Source: DASZIT01 sp036489495
GTDB lineage: Bacteria; Actinomycetota; Acidimicrobiia; Acidimicrobiales; RAAP-2
Reading direction: 5' to 3'
DNA length: 59,448 nt
Assembly: GCA_036489495.1 (NCBI GenBank)
Contig: DASXFR010000035.1
Span: forward strand, 1 to 59,448
Part shown: positions 41,297-49,910 of the stretch, one piece after another
Numbering within the stretch: the stretch's first letter is position 1
How the letters are laid out: each line of letters opens with the position of its first letter
Program-made: the position numbers and the translations under genes
Notes under the pieces: generated by a model
The model's input: the letters and a program-made list of their open reading frames with translations, nothing else
What the model was told of the DNA's origin: nothing
The model's database searches: none

Positions 41297-42754
41297 ATGA
41301 GCACCCCTCCCAAGACCTCGGCCCGGCGTTCAGCCGCGCCCGGGGCCACCAAGGCGGCCAAGTCCAGGGCCACCCAGGCGACCCGGGCCGGCAAAGCCGG
41401 GGCCACCAAGGCGGCGACCAAGAAGGCGGCCAAGACGGCGAACGCAGCCAAGTCGGCTCGAACCCGGGCGGCGGCGCCGGCGTCGGCCGCCTGGGCGGCG
41501 GGCGAAGCGCCCAGTCCCTGGGTTGGGGGCGAGCGGTGGCCGGGCCGGCGATTCGGTCGGCAGCGCGGGATCTACAACCGTCAGCTCCAACGGGCCAACG
41601 AAACGTGGCCGATCCCGGCCCGGCTGCTCTCCTGGTTGTTCCGCCGACCCGATCTGGTGCTCGCGTGGCTGGGCAACCCGGCGCCGGTCCGGGCCGATGG
41701 CCAGGTCCTGAATCGGAGCGTCCAGGCGCTGTTGGCGCTCATGACTCGGCTGGAGGGCGCCCGGACCGGCGGCGCTACCGCCGAAGGCCAGGGCTTGGGC
41801 GACCTGGCCGTCATGCGCAAGCAGATGCAGCGGGTCGCCGTCTTGATGCCCATCCGCACCGATGTCTACGTCGTCGAGCGGTCGATCCCATCGGCCCGGA
41901 GTACCGGGTCATCCGACGGCATCCCCGTGCGGATCTACCGCCAGTTCGGCACCGGGGTCGGGGCCGACCTGGGACTCGGTTCTCGGCCGCCGGCCATCGT
42001 CTTCTACCACGGAGGAGGGTTCGTCAACGGCGATCTCATCTCCCACGACCCGTCCTGCCGGCTCCTGGCCGCGGTCAGCGGATGCGTGGTGGTCGCCATC
42101 GACTACCGGTTGGCCCCGGAGCACCCGTTCCCGGCGGCAGTGGAAGACTCGCTGACCGCCTACGCCTGGGTGCACGACCACGCCGACGAGCTCGGGATCG
42201 CCGAGGGACGGGTGGGGGTGATGGGAGACAGCGCCGGAGGCAACCTGGCCGCGGTGGTCGCCCTCCTCACCCGGAAAGGCGCGGCCACCCCGGCACCCAT
42301 CGTGCCGGTGGCGTCGGGGATTCCCGCTCCGGTCGCCCAGGGTTTGGTCTACCCCGTCCTCAGCACCCGCCTCGACTCGGAATCCGTCCGCCTGTTCGGC
42401 CACGGGTACTTCCTCACCGAGCAAAAGATGAGCAACGCCCGCGATGCCTACCTACCCAACCGGGAAGATTGGGAGCTCGGGGCGGTGTCCCCGCTATTGG
42501 CCGACGACGTCGGCGGGGTGGCGCCGGCGCTGGTGGTGACGGCGGGGTTCGACCCGCGCCGGGATGAAGGAGACGCGTACGCCGGGAGGCTCCAGCGGGC
42601 CGGGGTCGAGGTGGAACACCGGCGCTACGTCGACCAGATCCACGGCTTCTTCGGGATGGGATTCCTGGACGATTCGCTGGCGCTGTCGATCGAGGTCTGT
42701 GACGTCATGGGCCGGATGATGCACCGGGACGCGCCGGGTCGGGGCTGGGGATGA
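41297..42754 (+). CDS. HSL-family carboxylesterase/lipase with Lys/Ala-rich N-terminal tail
   Basis: A 485-residue protein. The C-terminal about 300 residues are an alpha/beta-hydrolase of the hormone-sensitive-lipase family. The oxyanion motif is FYHGGGFVNGD, DYRLAPEHPFPAA is the family hallmark, and the nucleophile Ser lies in GDSAGGN. The late acid and His are near GFDPRRDEG and QIHGFFGMG. The N-terminal about 65 residues are Lys/Ala/Thr/Arg-rich (KAAKSRATQATRAGKAG-like), resembling a histone-H1-type tail. The ATG at 41288 is an equally possible start. It would hydrolyse short-to-medium-chain esters. Confidence 0.82.
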   Translation: MSTPPKTSARRSAAPGATKAAKSRATQATRAGKAGATKAATKKAAKTANAAKSARTRAAAPASAAWAAGEAPSPWVGGERWPGRRFGRQRGIYNRQLQRANETWPIPARLLSWLFRRPDLVLAWLGNPAPVRADGQVLNRSVQALLALMTRLEGARTGGATAEGQGLGDLAVMRKQMQRVAVLMPIRTDVYVVERSIPSARSTGSSDGIPVRIYRQFGTGVGADLGLGSRPPAIVFYHGGGFVNGDLISHDPSCRLLAAVSGCVVVAIDYRLAPEHPFPAAVEDSLTAYAWVHDHADELGIAEGRVGVMGDSAGGNLAAVVALLTRKGAATPAPIVPVASGIPAPVAQGLVYPVLSTRLDSESVRLFGHGYFLTEQKMSNARDAYLPNREDWELGAVSPLLADDVGGVAPALVVTAGFDPRRDEGDAYAGRLQRAGVEVEHRRYVDQIHGFFGMGFLDDSLALSIEVCDVMGRMMHRDAPGRGWG

Positions 42755-42801
42755 CCGCGAGATGACCATCTCATCCGTCGGTCGCGTCCCGCGGTGCCAC
42801 C

Positions 42802-42807
42802 TAGTGT
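42802..42807 (+). promoter_or_regulatory. -10 hexamer TAGTGT, leaderless layout for the S51-like gene
   Basis: TAGTGT ends 7 nt before the ATG at 42815. This selects that start over the upstream GTG at 42794. Confidence 0.45.
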
Positions 42808-42814
42808 GACCAAG

Positions 42815-43516
42815 ATGAACGGATCTTCTCAGTCGTCCGGTGTCGTCGCCCTGGTGGGGGGCGGCGAGTGGCAGCCGGGCTGCTCCTTCGATGCCGAACT
42901 GCTGGCCGCCTCGGGATCCGATGCGGTGCTGGTGTTGCCCACCGCCGGCGCCTACGAGCATCCCGAGCGGGCGGTGGTCCAGGCGGCCGAGTGGTTCGAT
43001 CCCCTGGGCGGGAAGGTGGAGGGACTCATGGTGCTCTCCCGGGGTGACGCCGAGGATCCGGGAGCCGCGGCGGTGTTGCGCAAGGCGCGGTTCATCTACC
43101 TCAGCGGGTCGTCGCCGATGCACCTCCGCAGCGTGCTCAAGGGGTCCAAGGCGTGGGACGCCCTGGTCGCCGCCTGGAACGACGGCGCCGTCATCGCCGG
43201 TTCCTCGGGATCAGCGATGGCCCTCACCGATCCGATGGTCGACGCCCGGGGCGGTGGGCTGACGCTGGGACTCGGCCTGGTCACCGGCATCGCGGTGGTA
43301 CCCCACTTCGGCGACACCCACGAAGACGCCCATGGCCAGAAGATGCACCGTTCGGTGCTGCTGGCACCCCGGGACACCCCGGTGGCGGGGGTACCCGAGC
43401 GCACCGCCCTCATCCGGGACCCCGACGGCACCTGGCGTACCGCCGGCGAAGGGTCGGTCGCCATCTTCGTCAACGGCGCCCCGGCCGAGGCCGGCCTCGG
43501 GGCCCTGCCGAACTGA
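42815..43516 (+). CDS. peptidase S51 / cyanophycinase-like protein
   Basis: A 233-residue class I glutamine-amidotransferase-like fold protein. It begins VVALVGGGEWQPG. The elbow segment IAGSSGSAMAL sits where S51 enzymes carry their catalytic Ser, preceded by IYLSGSSPMHLRSVL; VVPHFGDTHED follows. Members include dipeptidase E and cyanophycinase. Cyanophycin metabolism is not supported by any neighbour, so the substrate is left open. Confidence 0.72.
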   Translation: MNGSSQSSGVVALVGGGEWQPGCSFDAELLAASGSDAVLVLPTAGAYEHPERAVVQAAEWFDPLGGKVEGLMVLSRGDAEDPGAAAVLRKARFIYLSGSSPMHLRSVLKGSKAWDALVAAWNDGAVIAGSSGSAMALTDPMVDARGGGLTLGLGLVTGIAVVPHFGDTHEDAHGQKMHRSVLLAPRDTPVAGVPERTALIRDPDGTWRTAGEGSVAIFVNGAPAEAGLGALPN

Positions 43517-43529
43517 CCCGGAGGCGGGC

Positions 43530-44084
43530 TCAGTCAGATTCGGTGATGGTCACCGATTCGATGGTCACCTGCTCGGACGGCGCCCCCGACCGGCTTCCGG
43601 TCGATTCGATGGCGGGGATGGTCTCGGTGCCGCCGACCACCTTCCCGAACAGCGAGTAGCTGGGGGGGAGGGCCACCCCGTCCCTCCCGCTGATGATGAA
43701 GAACTGGCTGCCATTGGTATTGGGACCGGCATTGGCCATGGCCACCGAGCCGATCTCGTACCGCCCCCGGGCCGGCAGCTCGTCCTCGAACTGGTAGCCG
43801 GGGCCGCCGCGGCCCGAGCCTTCGGGGTCACCGCCCTGGAGCATGAAGCCGGGGATGATGCGGTGGAAGACGATTCCGTCGAAGTAGTGCCAGCGAGCCA
43901 GGAATACGAAATTGTTCACCGTCTTCGGGGCGGCGACCGGGTCGAGGGCGATGGTCATGGTCCCTTTGTTGGTCACCATCTCGGCCGTATAGCGCTTGGC
44001 CGGATCGATGATCATCGGGGGCGGTCCGTCGAATCGTCGGGTCTTCGGGCTGGACCCGTCGGAAGCCGGGATCTCGGGGGGCAT
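43530..44084 (-). CDS. cyclophilin-type peptidyl-prolyl isomerase, cytosolic
   Basis: A 184-residue cyclophilin. The conserved FHRIIPGFMLQGGDPEGSGRGGPGYQFEDE block is visible in order (FHRIIPGFM, then GGDP), followed by SVAMANAGPNTNGSQFF. There is no signal peptide or membrane helix, so it is likely cytoplasmic. It catalyses proline cis-trans isomerisation during protein folding. A good ribosome binding site (AAGGAGAG) precedes the ATG. It is downstream of the membrane-anchored cyclophilin on the same strand. Confidence 0.92.
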   Translation of the reverse strand: MPPEIPASDGSSPKTRRFDGPPPMIIDPAKRYTAEMVTNKGTMTIALDPVAAPKTVNNFVFLARWHYFDGIVFHRIIPGFMLQGGDPEGSGRGGPGYQFEDELPARGRYEIGSVAMANAGPNTNGSQFFIISGRDGVALPPSYSLFGKVVGGTETIPAIESTGSRSGAPSEQVTIESVTITESD

Positions 44085-44142
44085 GGGACTCTCCTTGGTG
44101 GTAGTCGAGATGGTTGAGAAAGGACCGGGACAACCGCAGGGA

Positions 44143-44976
44143 TCAGGTCACCGCGATGGTCACCGACACGATCCGGTGGAGCACCGCCGGAGGTACCCCG
44201 TTGGCCGAGGCGGTGGCGTTGCCGTCGGCATTGATCTTGTCGACGACGCTCATTCCCGAGGTCACCTTACCGAACAGCGTGTAGTTGGGAGCCAGGGTCT
44301 GGCCCTGGGTGCCGTCCACGATGAAGAACTGGCTGCCGTTGGTGTTGGGCCCGGAGTTGGCCATGGCCACCGAGTAGTTGGGGTACTGGGGGCTGGCCGT
44401 CTTCGGGAGCTCGTCGGCGAAGGTATAGCCGGGCCCCCCGGATCCGCTGCCGGTGGGATCGCCGGTCTGGTCCATGAAGCCGGGAATCACCCGGTGGAAG
44501 ACGATGCAGTCGAAGTAATGCTGGCCGGCGAGGTAGACGAAGCTGTTGACGGCCTTGGGGGCGGCTTTCGGATCGAGCTGGATGGTGAACGGGCCCACGT
44601 CGGTGGTGACGGTGGCGGTGTAGGTCTTCGAGGAGGAGATCGTCATCGGCGGCGCCGACGGGTAGGACGGCTTGTTCAGGGTGTCGGTGAAGGTCGCCGG
44701 GCAATTGGCCGAGGTGGTGATGGCGCTCGGAGTCGTATCCCCCGACCCGCCCTTGGGCGCCGGCTTGGTGGTGGTCGTGGTGCTGGATTTGGCCGCCGCC
44801 TTCTTGGTTGGGCTCGATCCGCTGTTGATCCAGTAGGCGATGCCGAATATGACGCCGGCCACCACCACCAACGAGATGACCCGCCGGGTGTTCTGCTTGC
44901 GCTTGCGATTTCTCTTCTGGGCCTCGAGCCGGGCGTTGCGGCCGGCTTTCTGACGTTGGCGCTTCTCGGTAGACAC
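44143..44976 (-). CDS. cyclophilin-type peptidyl-prolyl isomerase, membrane-anchored
   Basis: A 277-residue protein. It has a very basic N-terminus (residues 1-30, KRQRQKAGRNARLEAQKRNR), one transmembrane helix (about 32-52), a Ser/Thr/Lys linker and a C-terminal cyclophilin domain with FHRVIPGFMDQTGDPTGSG and MANSGPNTNGSQFF. It would act on the outer face of the membrane. The GTG start has a TACCCT hexamer 8 nt upstream, a leaderless layout back-to-back with the lysC promoter. Such a membrane/cytosol pair is common in actinobacteria. Confidence 0.9.
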   Translation of the reverse strand: MSTEKRQRQKAGRNARLEAQKRNRKRKQNTRRVISLVVVAGVIFGIAYWINSGSSPTKKAAAKSSTTTTTKPAPKGGSGDTTPSAITTSANCPATFTDTLNKPSYPSAPPMTISSSKTYTATVTTDVGPFTIQLDPKAAPKAVNSFVYLAGQHYFDCIVFHRVIPGFMDQTGDPTGSGSGGPGYTFADELPKTASPQYPNYSVAMANSGPNTNGSQFFIVDGTQGQTLAPNYTLFGKVTSGMSVVDKINADGNATASANGVPPAVLHRIVSVTIAVT

Positions 44977-44984
44977 GGTCCACG

Positions 44985-44990
44985 AGGGTA
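44985..44990 (-). promoter_or_regulatory. -10 hexamer TACCCT, leaderless layout for the anchored cyclophilin
   Basis: On the minus strand TACCCT ends 8 nt before the GTG start (44974-44976). Confidence 0.45.
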
Positions 44991-45006
44991 GCCGCTCCTC
45001 GGGCGG

Positions 45007-45012
45007 TAGCCT
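45007..45012 (+). promoter_or_regulatory. -10 hexamer TAGCCT, leaderless layout for lysC
   Basis: TAGCCT ends 8 nt before the lysC ATG (45021). The divergent cyclophilin -10 is only 16 bp away, so the two promoters must share space upstream of each other. Confidence 0.5.
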
Positions 45013-45020
45013 GAGCGGCC

Positions 45021-46244
45021 ATGTCCCTTGTGGTGCAGAAATTCGGAGGCACCTCGGTGGCCGACTCCGACCGGATCCGAGCGGTGGCCGACCACGTGGC
45101 CCGCTCGCGCCGAGACCACGACGACGTGGTGGTGGTGGTGAGCGCTATGGGGAAGACCACCGACGACCTGGTCCGGCTGGCCGCCGAAGTCAGCCTCACC
45201 CAGCCCAACCGAGAGGTGGACATGCTGCTCAGCGCGGGTGAGCGCATCAGCATGGCCTTGCTGGTCATGGCGCTGGCCGATCTCGACGTGACCGCCGAGT
45301 CCTTCACCGGAAGCCAGGCCGGCATCATCACTGACAGCGTGCACACCCGGGCCAAGATCATCGAGATCCGGGCCGACCGGTTGTTGGCCTCCCTGGCCTC
45401 CGGCGCGGTTCCGGTGGTGGCCGGATTCCAGGGGATGTCCACCGATCGGAACATCACCACCCTCGGGAGGGGGGGTTCGGACACCACCGCGGTGGCGCTG
45501 GCTGCCGCGCTGCGTGCCGACGCCTGCGAGATCTATACCGACGTCTCGGGGATCTACAGCGCCGACCCCCGGATCGTGCCCGAAGCCCGCAAGCTGGCCC
45601 GGGTCAGCTACGAGGAAATGCTGGAGATCGCCGCCCATGGCGGCCGGGTGCTGTCACTGCGCTCGGTGGAGTTCGCCCGCAATCACCACGTGCCGCTACA
45701 TGTGCGGTCCAGTTTCACCTGGGAACCCGGGACCTGGGTCGTGGAGGAGGATGAGAGCATGGAACAGGCAGTCGTCACCGCCATCACCCACGACGCCTCG
45801 GAAGCCAAGGTGACCGTGGCCGGGCTGCCCGACCGTCCCGGGGTGGCCGCTCGGTTGTTCCGGGCCCTGGCCGACCGGAACGTGTCGGTGGACATGATCG
45901 TGCAGAACGTCGCGCTGGACGGGACGACCGACATCTCGTTCACGGTGCCCGGGTTCGACCTGGCCATCAGCACCGAGGTGTCGGAGTCGCTCATCCCGGA
46001 GCTGGGCGCCACCGGGGTCACCACCGATTCGGACGTGGCCCGGGTCTCGCTGGTGGGGGCGGGGATGAAGACCCATCCGGGGGTGACCGCCCTCACCTTC
46101 GAGACCCTGGCCAACGAGGGCATCAATATCGAGATGATCTCGACCTCGACCATCCGGATCTCCTGCATGGTGCGCGCCGGGAAGGCGGAGGCGGCGGTGC
46201 AGGTTCTCCACGCCGCCTTCGGGCTGGCTCCGCCGTCGCCGTAG
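45021..46244 (+). CDS. lysC: aspartate kinase
   Basis: A 407-residue aspartokinase that phosphorylates aspartate, the first step toward lysine, threonine, methionine and diaminopimelate. It starts VVQKFGGTSVAD. The kinase core includes AGERISMALL and GRGGSDTTAVALAAAL, and two C-terminal ACT domains (about 265-400) would bind allosteric amino acids. An internal start for a separate beta subunit, as in some actinobacteria, is possible near residue 250 (MEQAVVTAITHD). It is followed 9 nt later by asd. Confidence 0.95.
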   Translation: MSLVVQKFGGTSVADSDRIRAVADHVARSRRDHDDVVVVVSAMGKTTDDLVRLAAEVSLTQPNREVDMLLSAGERISMALLVMALADLDVTAESFTGSQAGIITDSVHTRAKIIEIRADRLLASLASGAVPVVAGFQGMSTDRNITTLGRGGSDTTAVALAAALRADACEIYTDVSGIYSADPRIVPEARKLARVSYEEMLEIAAHGGRVLSLRSVEFARNHHVPLHVRSSFTWEPGTWVVEEDESMEQAVVTAITHDASEAKVTVAGLPDRPGVAARLFRALADRNVSVDMIVQNVALDGTTDISFTVPGFDLAISTEVSESLIPELGATGVTTDSDVARVSLVGAGMKTHPGVTALTFETLANEGINIEMISTSTIRISCMVRAGKAEAAVQVLHAAFGLAPPSP

Positions 46245-46253
46245 ACTGAGGGG

Positions 46254-47285
46254 ATGCGAGTCGCGGTTGTGGGTGCCACCGGCCAGGTGGGCACGGTGAT
46301 GCGGTCGATCCTGGACGCGCGAAGCTTTCCGATCGACGGCCTCCGGCTCTTCGCCTCGTCCCGCTCGGCCGGGCGCCGGCTGCCGTTCCGGGGAGACCAG
46401 GTGGAGGTCGAGGATGCGGCCGCCGCCGACCCGGCCGGCATCGACATCGCCCTGTTCTCCAGCGGGGCGACCGCCTCCCGGGAGCTGGCCCCCCGGTTCG
46501 CCGCCGCCGGAGCTGTCGTCATCGACAATTCCTCCGCCTGGCGGATGGATCCCGACGTCCCGCTGGTGGTCCCCGAGGTCAACGCCCACGCCCTCGGGGC
46601 GATCCGCAAGGGGATCGTGGCCAATCCGAACTGCACCACCATGGTGGCCATGGCCGTATTGAAGCCCCTCCACAACGAGTCCACCCTCGATCGGATGGTG
46701 GTCTCCACTTACCAGGCAGTGTCCGGGGCCGGCCTCGCCGGGGTGGCCGAACTCGAGGAACAGCTGGAGAAGTCGGCGGGAGCCGCCGCCGGACTGACCT
46801 TCGACGGGTCGGCGATCCAATTCCCGCCGCCATCCAAGTTCCCGGGGACCATCGCCCACAACGTGCTCTCGATCGCCGGGTCGTTGGTGAACGACGGCTC
46901 CGGGGAGACCAATGAGGAGCAGAAATTCCGTGACGAGAGCCGGAAGATCCTGGAGATCCCCGGGCTGCGGTTGACCTGCACCTGCGTGCGGGTGCCGGTG
47001 TTCACCGGACACTCGATGGCCATCGTCGCCGAGTTCGAACGGCCGCTGAGCCCCGAGCGGGCCACCGAGCTTCTGACCGCCGCCCCCGGGGTGGAGTTGT
47101 CGGAGATGCCCACCCCGTTGCGGGCGGCCGGCATCGACCCGACGCTGGTGGGAAGGATCCGTCAGGCTGATGGCGGAGACACCACCCTGGCCCTGTTTCT
47201 GTGCGGCGACAACCTCCGCAAGGGCGCCGCCCTCAATGCCGTGCAGATCGCCGAGTCGCTGGTCGAACTCGGTATGGTCGGCTGA
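46254..47285 (+). CDS. asd: aspartate-semialdehyde dehydrogenase
   Basis: A 343-residue NADPH-dependent enzyme reducing aspartyl phosphate to aspartate semialdehyde. It begins RVAVVGATGQVG. The active-site Cys is Cys127 in ANPNCTTM, and VPVFTGHS carries the catalytic-region residues. GAGGGG lies directly before the ATG, and a TAGACT hexamer 6 nt upstream could also give an internal leaderless start. It forms an operon with lysC, as in most actinobacteria. Confidence 0.95.
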   Translation: MRVAVVGATGQVGTVMRSILDARSFPIDGLRLFASSRSAGRRLPFRGDQVEVEDAAAADPAGIDIALFSSGATASRELAPRFAAAGAVVIDNSSAWRMDPDVPLVVPEVNAHALGAIRKGIVANPNCTTMVAMAVLKPLHNESTLDRMVVSTYQAVSGAGLAGVAELEEQLEKSAGAAAGLTFDGSAIQFPPPSKFPGTIAHNVLSIAGSLVNDGSGETNEEQKFRDESRKILEIPGLRLTCTCVRVPVFTGHSMAIVAEFERPLSPERATELLTAAPGVELSEMPTPLRAAGIDPTLVGRIRQADGGDTTLALFLCGDNLRKGAALNAVQIAESLVELGMVG

Positions 47286-47312
47286 CCTCGGGCTCCTTTC
47301 CGGTCGAGACGG

Positions 47313-47723
47313 CTACTTCGGCGGCCAGGCGCTGACCTGTCTGAGTAGCCCGACGTCGTCTCGACATGCCCAGTGCTCGGTCACTCTGCCATCGGCGATC
47401 CGCCAGAGGTGGATATAGGTCCAGGCGACGGGTACGTGGGTGACCGACACCCCAGCCAGCAGCGGCATGGTTGATGCTTGGTGGGTCCCGCGCATGGTCA
47501 TGTGGTGGGCGACGAGATCGCCCTCGGTGATGAGGTGATGGTGCTCGATTTCGATCCGGCCGAGATCGTTTTCGATCGTGGCGATGATCTGCTTCCAGCC
47601 CTCTCGCCCCTGTGGACCGGCCGCATGGTTGACCATGTCCTCGGCGACCAGTTCGTCCACCGCGGTGTCGTCGCCCGCCGCGCGCCGGCGGAACAGCTCC
47701 TCAATGATCTCCTTTGGCGTCAC
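47313..47723 (-). CDS. SnoaL-like/ester cyclase-fold protein
   Basis: A 136-residue cone-shaped alpha+beta-barrel protein of the SnoaL/NTF2 superfamily: EELFRRRAAGDDTAVDELVAEDMVNHA, then HHMTMRGTH, then WTYIHLWRIADGRVTEHW. Family members are polyketide cyclases, hydrolases or carriers of small hydrophobic ligands. No polyketide genes are near, so the role is open. It converges on asd. Confidence 0.7.
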   Translation of the reverse strand: MTPKEIIEELFRRRAAGDDTAVDELVAEDMVNHAAGPQGREGWKQIIATIENDLGRIEIEHHHLITEGDLVAHHMTMRGTHQASTMPLLAGVSVTHVPVAWTYIHLWRIADGRVTEHWACRDDVGLLRQVSAWPPK

Positions 47724-47747
47724 AGGGCACCCCTCGGGCTGCGGTCC

Positions 47748-48383
47748 TCAGCTGACGTTGGAGAACGGGGCGGCGGCGGCCAGTCCCGCCACCCGTTTGG
47801 CCAGGTTCACCGCGTGGTCGCCGAACCGCTCGTAGAACCGGGCCACCATGGCCAGCTCCACCGCCACCGGGAGCGGCATGGTCCCGGCCACCACCTCGAC
47901 GGTGAGGCTGACGTGGAGATCGTCCATCTCGTCGTCGAGGGTGTCCACCACCGACGCCGCGGTGGTGAGCCGATCGGCATAGGCATTGGCGGTGGCCCGC
48001 CACATGTGGATGGCCACCTCGCCCATGCGCTCGACCAATCCCCGGCTGCGGGCCGACAGCTCGGTGCCGAGGCCGCGGGCGGCCCGCCGGGCCACGTGTT
48101 CGGCGAGGTCGCCGTTCCGTTCGAGGTCGGGGAGCATCCGGAGGATGGTGACCAGAAAGTAGAGATCGTCGGGAGACTCGATCCGACCGACGGTCAGCTG
48201 GTCCATGGTCTGGTGCTCGATCTCCCGATAGAGACTGTCGACCACTTCGTCGCGGTCGGCCAGGGCTTTGGCCGCCTCCCGGTCGCCGGACAGCAGCGCG
48301 TGGGTGGCGCCGGCCACGTTTTCGCCGACCATGGCAAACAGCTGGAGCACCTGGCGGTCGATCTGAGCCAGCGCCTCGTCCAT
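47748..48383 (-). CDS. phoU: phosphate signalling complex protein PhoU
   Basis: A 211-residue all-helical protein of two three-helix PhoU repeats. Each carries a metal-cluster E/DxxxD-type motif (ALADRDEVVDSLYREIE and VDTLDDEMDDL). It modulates the Pst transporter and its sensor kinase in phosphate signalling. The ATG at 48383 is selected by GGTGGAG directly upstream; a TACGGT hexamer also ends 6 nt before it. No pst or phoR genes lie in the window. Confidence 0.88.
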   Translation of the reverse strand: MDEALAQIDRQVLQLFAMVGENVAGATHALLSGDREAAKALADRDEVVDSLYREIEHQTMDQLTVGRIESPDDLYFLVTILRMLPDLERNGDLAEHVARRAARGLGTELSARSRGLVERMGEVAIHMWRATANAYADRLTTAASVVDTLDDEMDDLHVSLTVEVVAGTMPLPVAVELAMVARFYERFGDHAVNLAKRVAGLAAAAPFSNVS

Positions 48384-48439
48384 GTCTCCACCGTACCGCG
48401 GCACCATTCGTCCTTCTACGGGCTTTTGGCGGACATCGA

Positions 48440-49771
48440 TCAGGCCGGGCTGTCCACCGTCTCGGGTTGATGAGCCGGCTGGGCCAGCTGGCGGTCATCT
48501 TCCCCCGGGTCGGCCGGCAGCTCGTCGCCGACGATGATGCGGGGCCCGGACGTCCAGGACAGGTAACGCCACGACCAGTTCACCAACACGGTGATCTTGT
48601 TGCGAAAACCGATCAGATAGATGAGGTGGAGGCCGAGCCAGGACAACCAGCCCAAGGTGCCCCGGATGACCATCCCGCTGGGGAACTGGGCGATGGCGGC
48701 CCGGCGGCCGATGGTGGCCATGGTGCCCTTGTCGTTGTAGCGAAAGGACAGGGTGGGCTTTCCCTTCACCCGGTTGACGATCTGTTCGGCCGCGTGTTTG
48801 CCGGACTGGATGGCAACCTGGGCGAGCTGCGGACAGGTCACTCCCGGTCGGTCATCTCCCCAGGGGACGGCGGCGGCATCACCGATGGCGTACGCCTGAT
48901 GGTGGTCGGGCAGGGCCAGGTCGGCGCGGACGACCAGGCGGCCACTGCGGTCGGCCAGGGCACCCAATCCGGAAGCCACGGTGCCGTCGACGGTGACGCC
49001 CCCGGCCCACACCACCGTGCGGGTGGCGATCCGGGAACCGTCGTCGAGTTCGACGTAGGTCGGGGTGATCTGTTTGACCATCCGGCCGAGGCGCAGCTCC
49101 ACGGTGCGACGCCGGAGGGTGTCGGCGGCGTAGCTGGACGCCGACGGCTTGAAGGGGGTGAGGAGCCGTCCGAGCCCGTCGACGAGGATGATCTTGGCCT
49201 GGGCTCGGTCGAACTTGAACCCGTCATGGCGCACCGAGACGTCGAGCAACTCGGCCAGCGCCCCCGCCACCTCCACCCCGGTCGGCCCTCCCCCCACCAC
49301 CACGAAGGTGAGGGTGCCGTCGCTGATCAGCTCCGGGTGGGCGTCGATCTCCTCGAGCCGCCGGAGCAGGTGGTCCCGCAGAATCCGGGCATCGGCCAAT
49401 GTGTACAGCGGGAAGGTGAACTCCTGGGCGCCGGGGATCCCGAAGTACTTGGCGACGGCCCCGGTGGCCAGGATGATCGAGTCGAAGGGCAGCGGATCGT
49501 CACCTTCGAGGCTCACCATCCGGGCGTCCCAGTCCACCCCGTCCACCGTGCCGTACCGGAAGGTCACATTGGAGGTGCGTCCGAAAATGGCCCGGACCGG
49601 GTAGGCCACGTCGGCGGGGTCGAGCCCGGCCGTCGACACCTCGTAGAGCAGTGGCTGGAAGGTGTGAAAGTTGTGCTGGTCGACGATGGTGACCTCGACC
49701 GGCTTCTTGGCCAGCGCCCGGGCCGCCGAGAGTCCGCCGAATCCGGCGCCGATGATGACCACCCGGTGCAT
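48440..49771 (-). CDS. ndh: type II NADH dehydrogenase
   Basis: A 443-residue flavoprotein passing electrons from NADH to quinone without proton pumping. FAD-binding HRVVIIGAGFGGLSAARAL is at the N-terminus, and NADH-binding FVVVGGGPTGVEVAGAL is in the middle. ATRTVVWAGGV and YAIGDAAAVPW follow, with a C-terminal amphipathic/hydrophobic segment (LGWLSWLGLHLIYLIGFRNK) for membrane binding. The ATG at 49771 is chosen because the FAD motif must lie at the N-terminus. It is divergent from the rmuC leader promoter. Confidence 0.92.
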   Translation of the reverse strand: MHRVVIIGAGFGGLSAARALAKKPVEVTIVDQHNFHTFQPLLYEVSTAGLDPADVAYPVRAIFGRTSNVTFRYGTVDGVDWDARMVSLEGDDPLPFDSIILATGAVAKYFGIPGAQEFTFPLYTLADARILRDHLLRRLEEIDAHPELISDGTLTFVVVGGGPTGVEVAGALAELLDVSVRHDGFKFDRAQAKIILVDGLGRLLTPFKPSASSYAADTLRRRTVELRLGRMVKQITPTYVELDDGSRIATRTVVWAGGVTVDGTVASGLGALADRSGRLVVRADLALPDHHQAYAIGDAAAVPWGDDRPGVTCPQLAQVAIQSGKHAAEQIVNRVKGKPTLSFRYNDKGTMATIGRRAAIAQFPSGMVIRGTLGWLSWLGLHLIYLIGFRNKITVLVNWSWRYLSWTSGPRIIVGDELPADPGEDDRQLAQPAHQPETVDSPA

Positions 49772-49823
49772 GGATCCATGTTGCCACGGTGGGATCAGAG
49801 GTGATGAGGGGCCATCCCCAGGG

Positions 49824-49846
49824 GTGTCACACCCCCCCGTTAGCCT
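49824..49846 (+). promoter_or_regulatory. RecA-NDp/PafBC-like promoter upstream of rmuC
   Basis: GTGTCACAC (49824-49832), 8 nt, then TAGCCT (49841-49846). The mycobacterial LexA-independent DNA-damage promoter has the form TTGTCRGTG-N8-TAnnnT. Here the TGTC core, the exact 8-nt spacing and the -10 agree, while the bases after TGTCA differ. The -10 ends 7 nt before an ATG at 49854. An equivalent element precedes addB. Confidence 0.6.
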
Positions 49847-49853
49847 TGAATTC

Positions 49854-49910
49854 ATGGACAGAACCGCACGAATTCCGACGTTTTCGGCTCTGCCGGGGCA
49901 ACGGTCATGA
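49854..49910 (+). CDS. 18-residue leader peptide overlapping the rmuC start
   Basis: The ORF MDRTARIPTFSALPGQRS begins 7 nt after the TAGCCT -10, the position expected for leaderless initiation. It ends with TGA at 49908-49910, overlapping the rmuC ATG (49907-49909) as ATGA. Translation of rmuC could therefore depend on termination-reinitiation from this leader. There is no independent evidence that it is translated; conservation would test it. Confidence 0.45.
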   Translation: MDRTARIPTFSALPGQRS

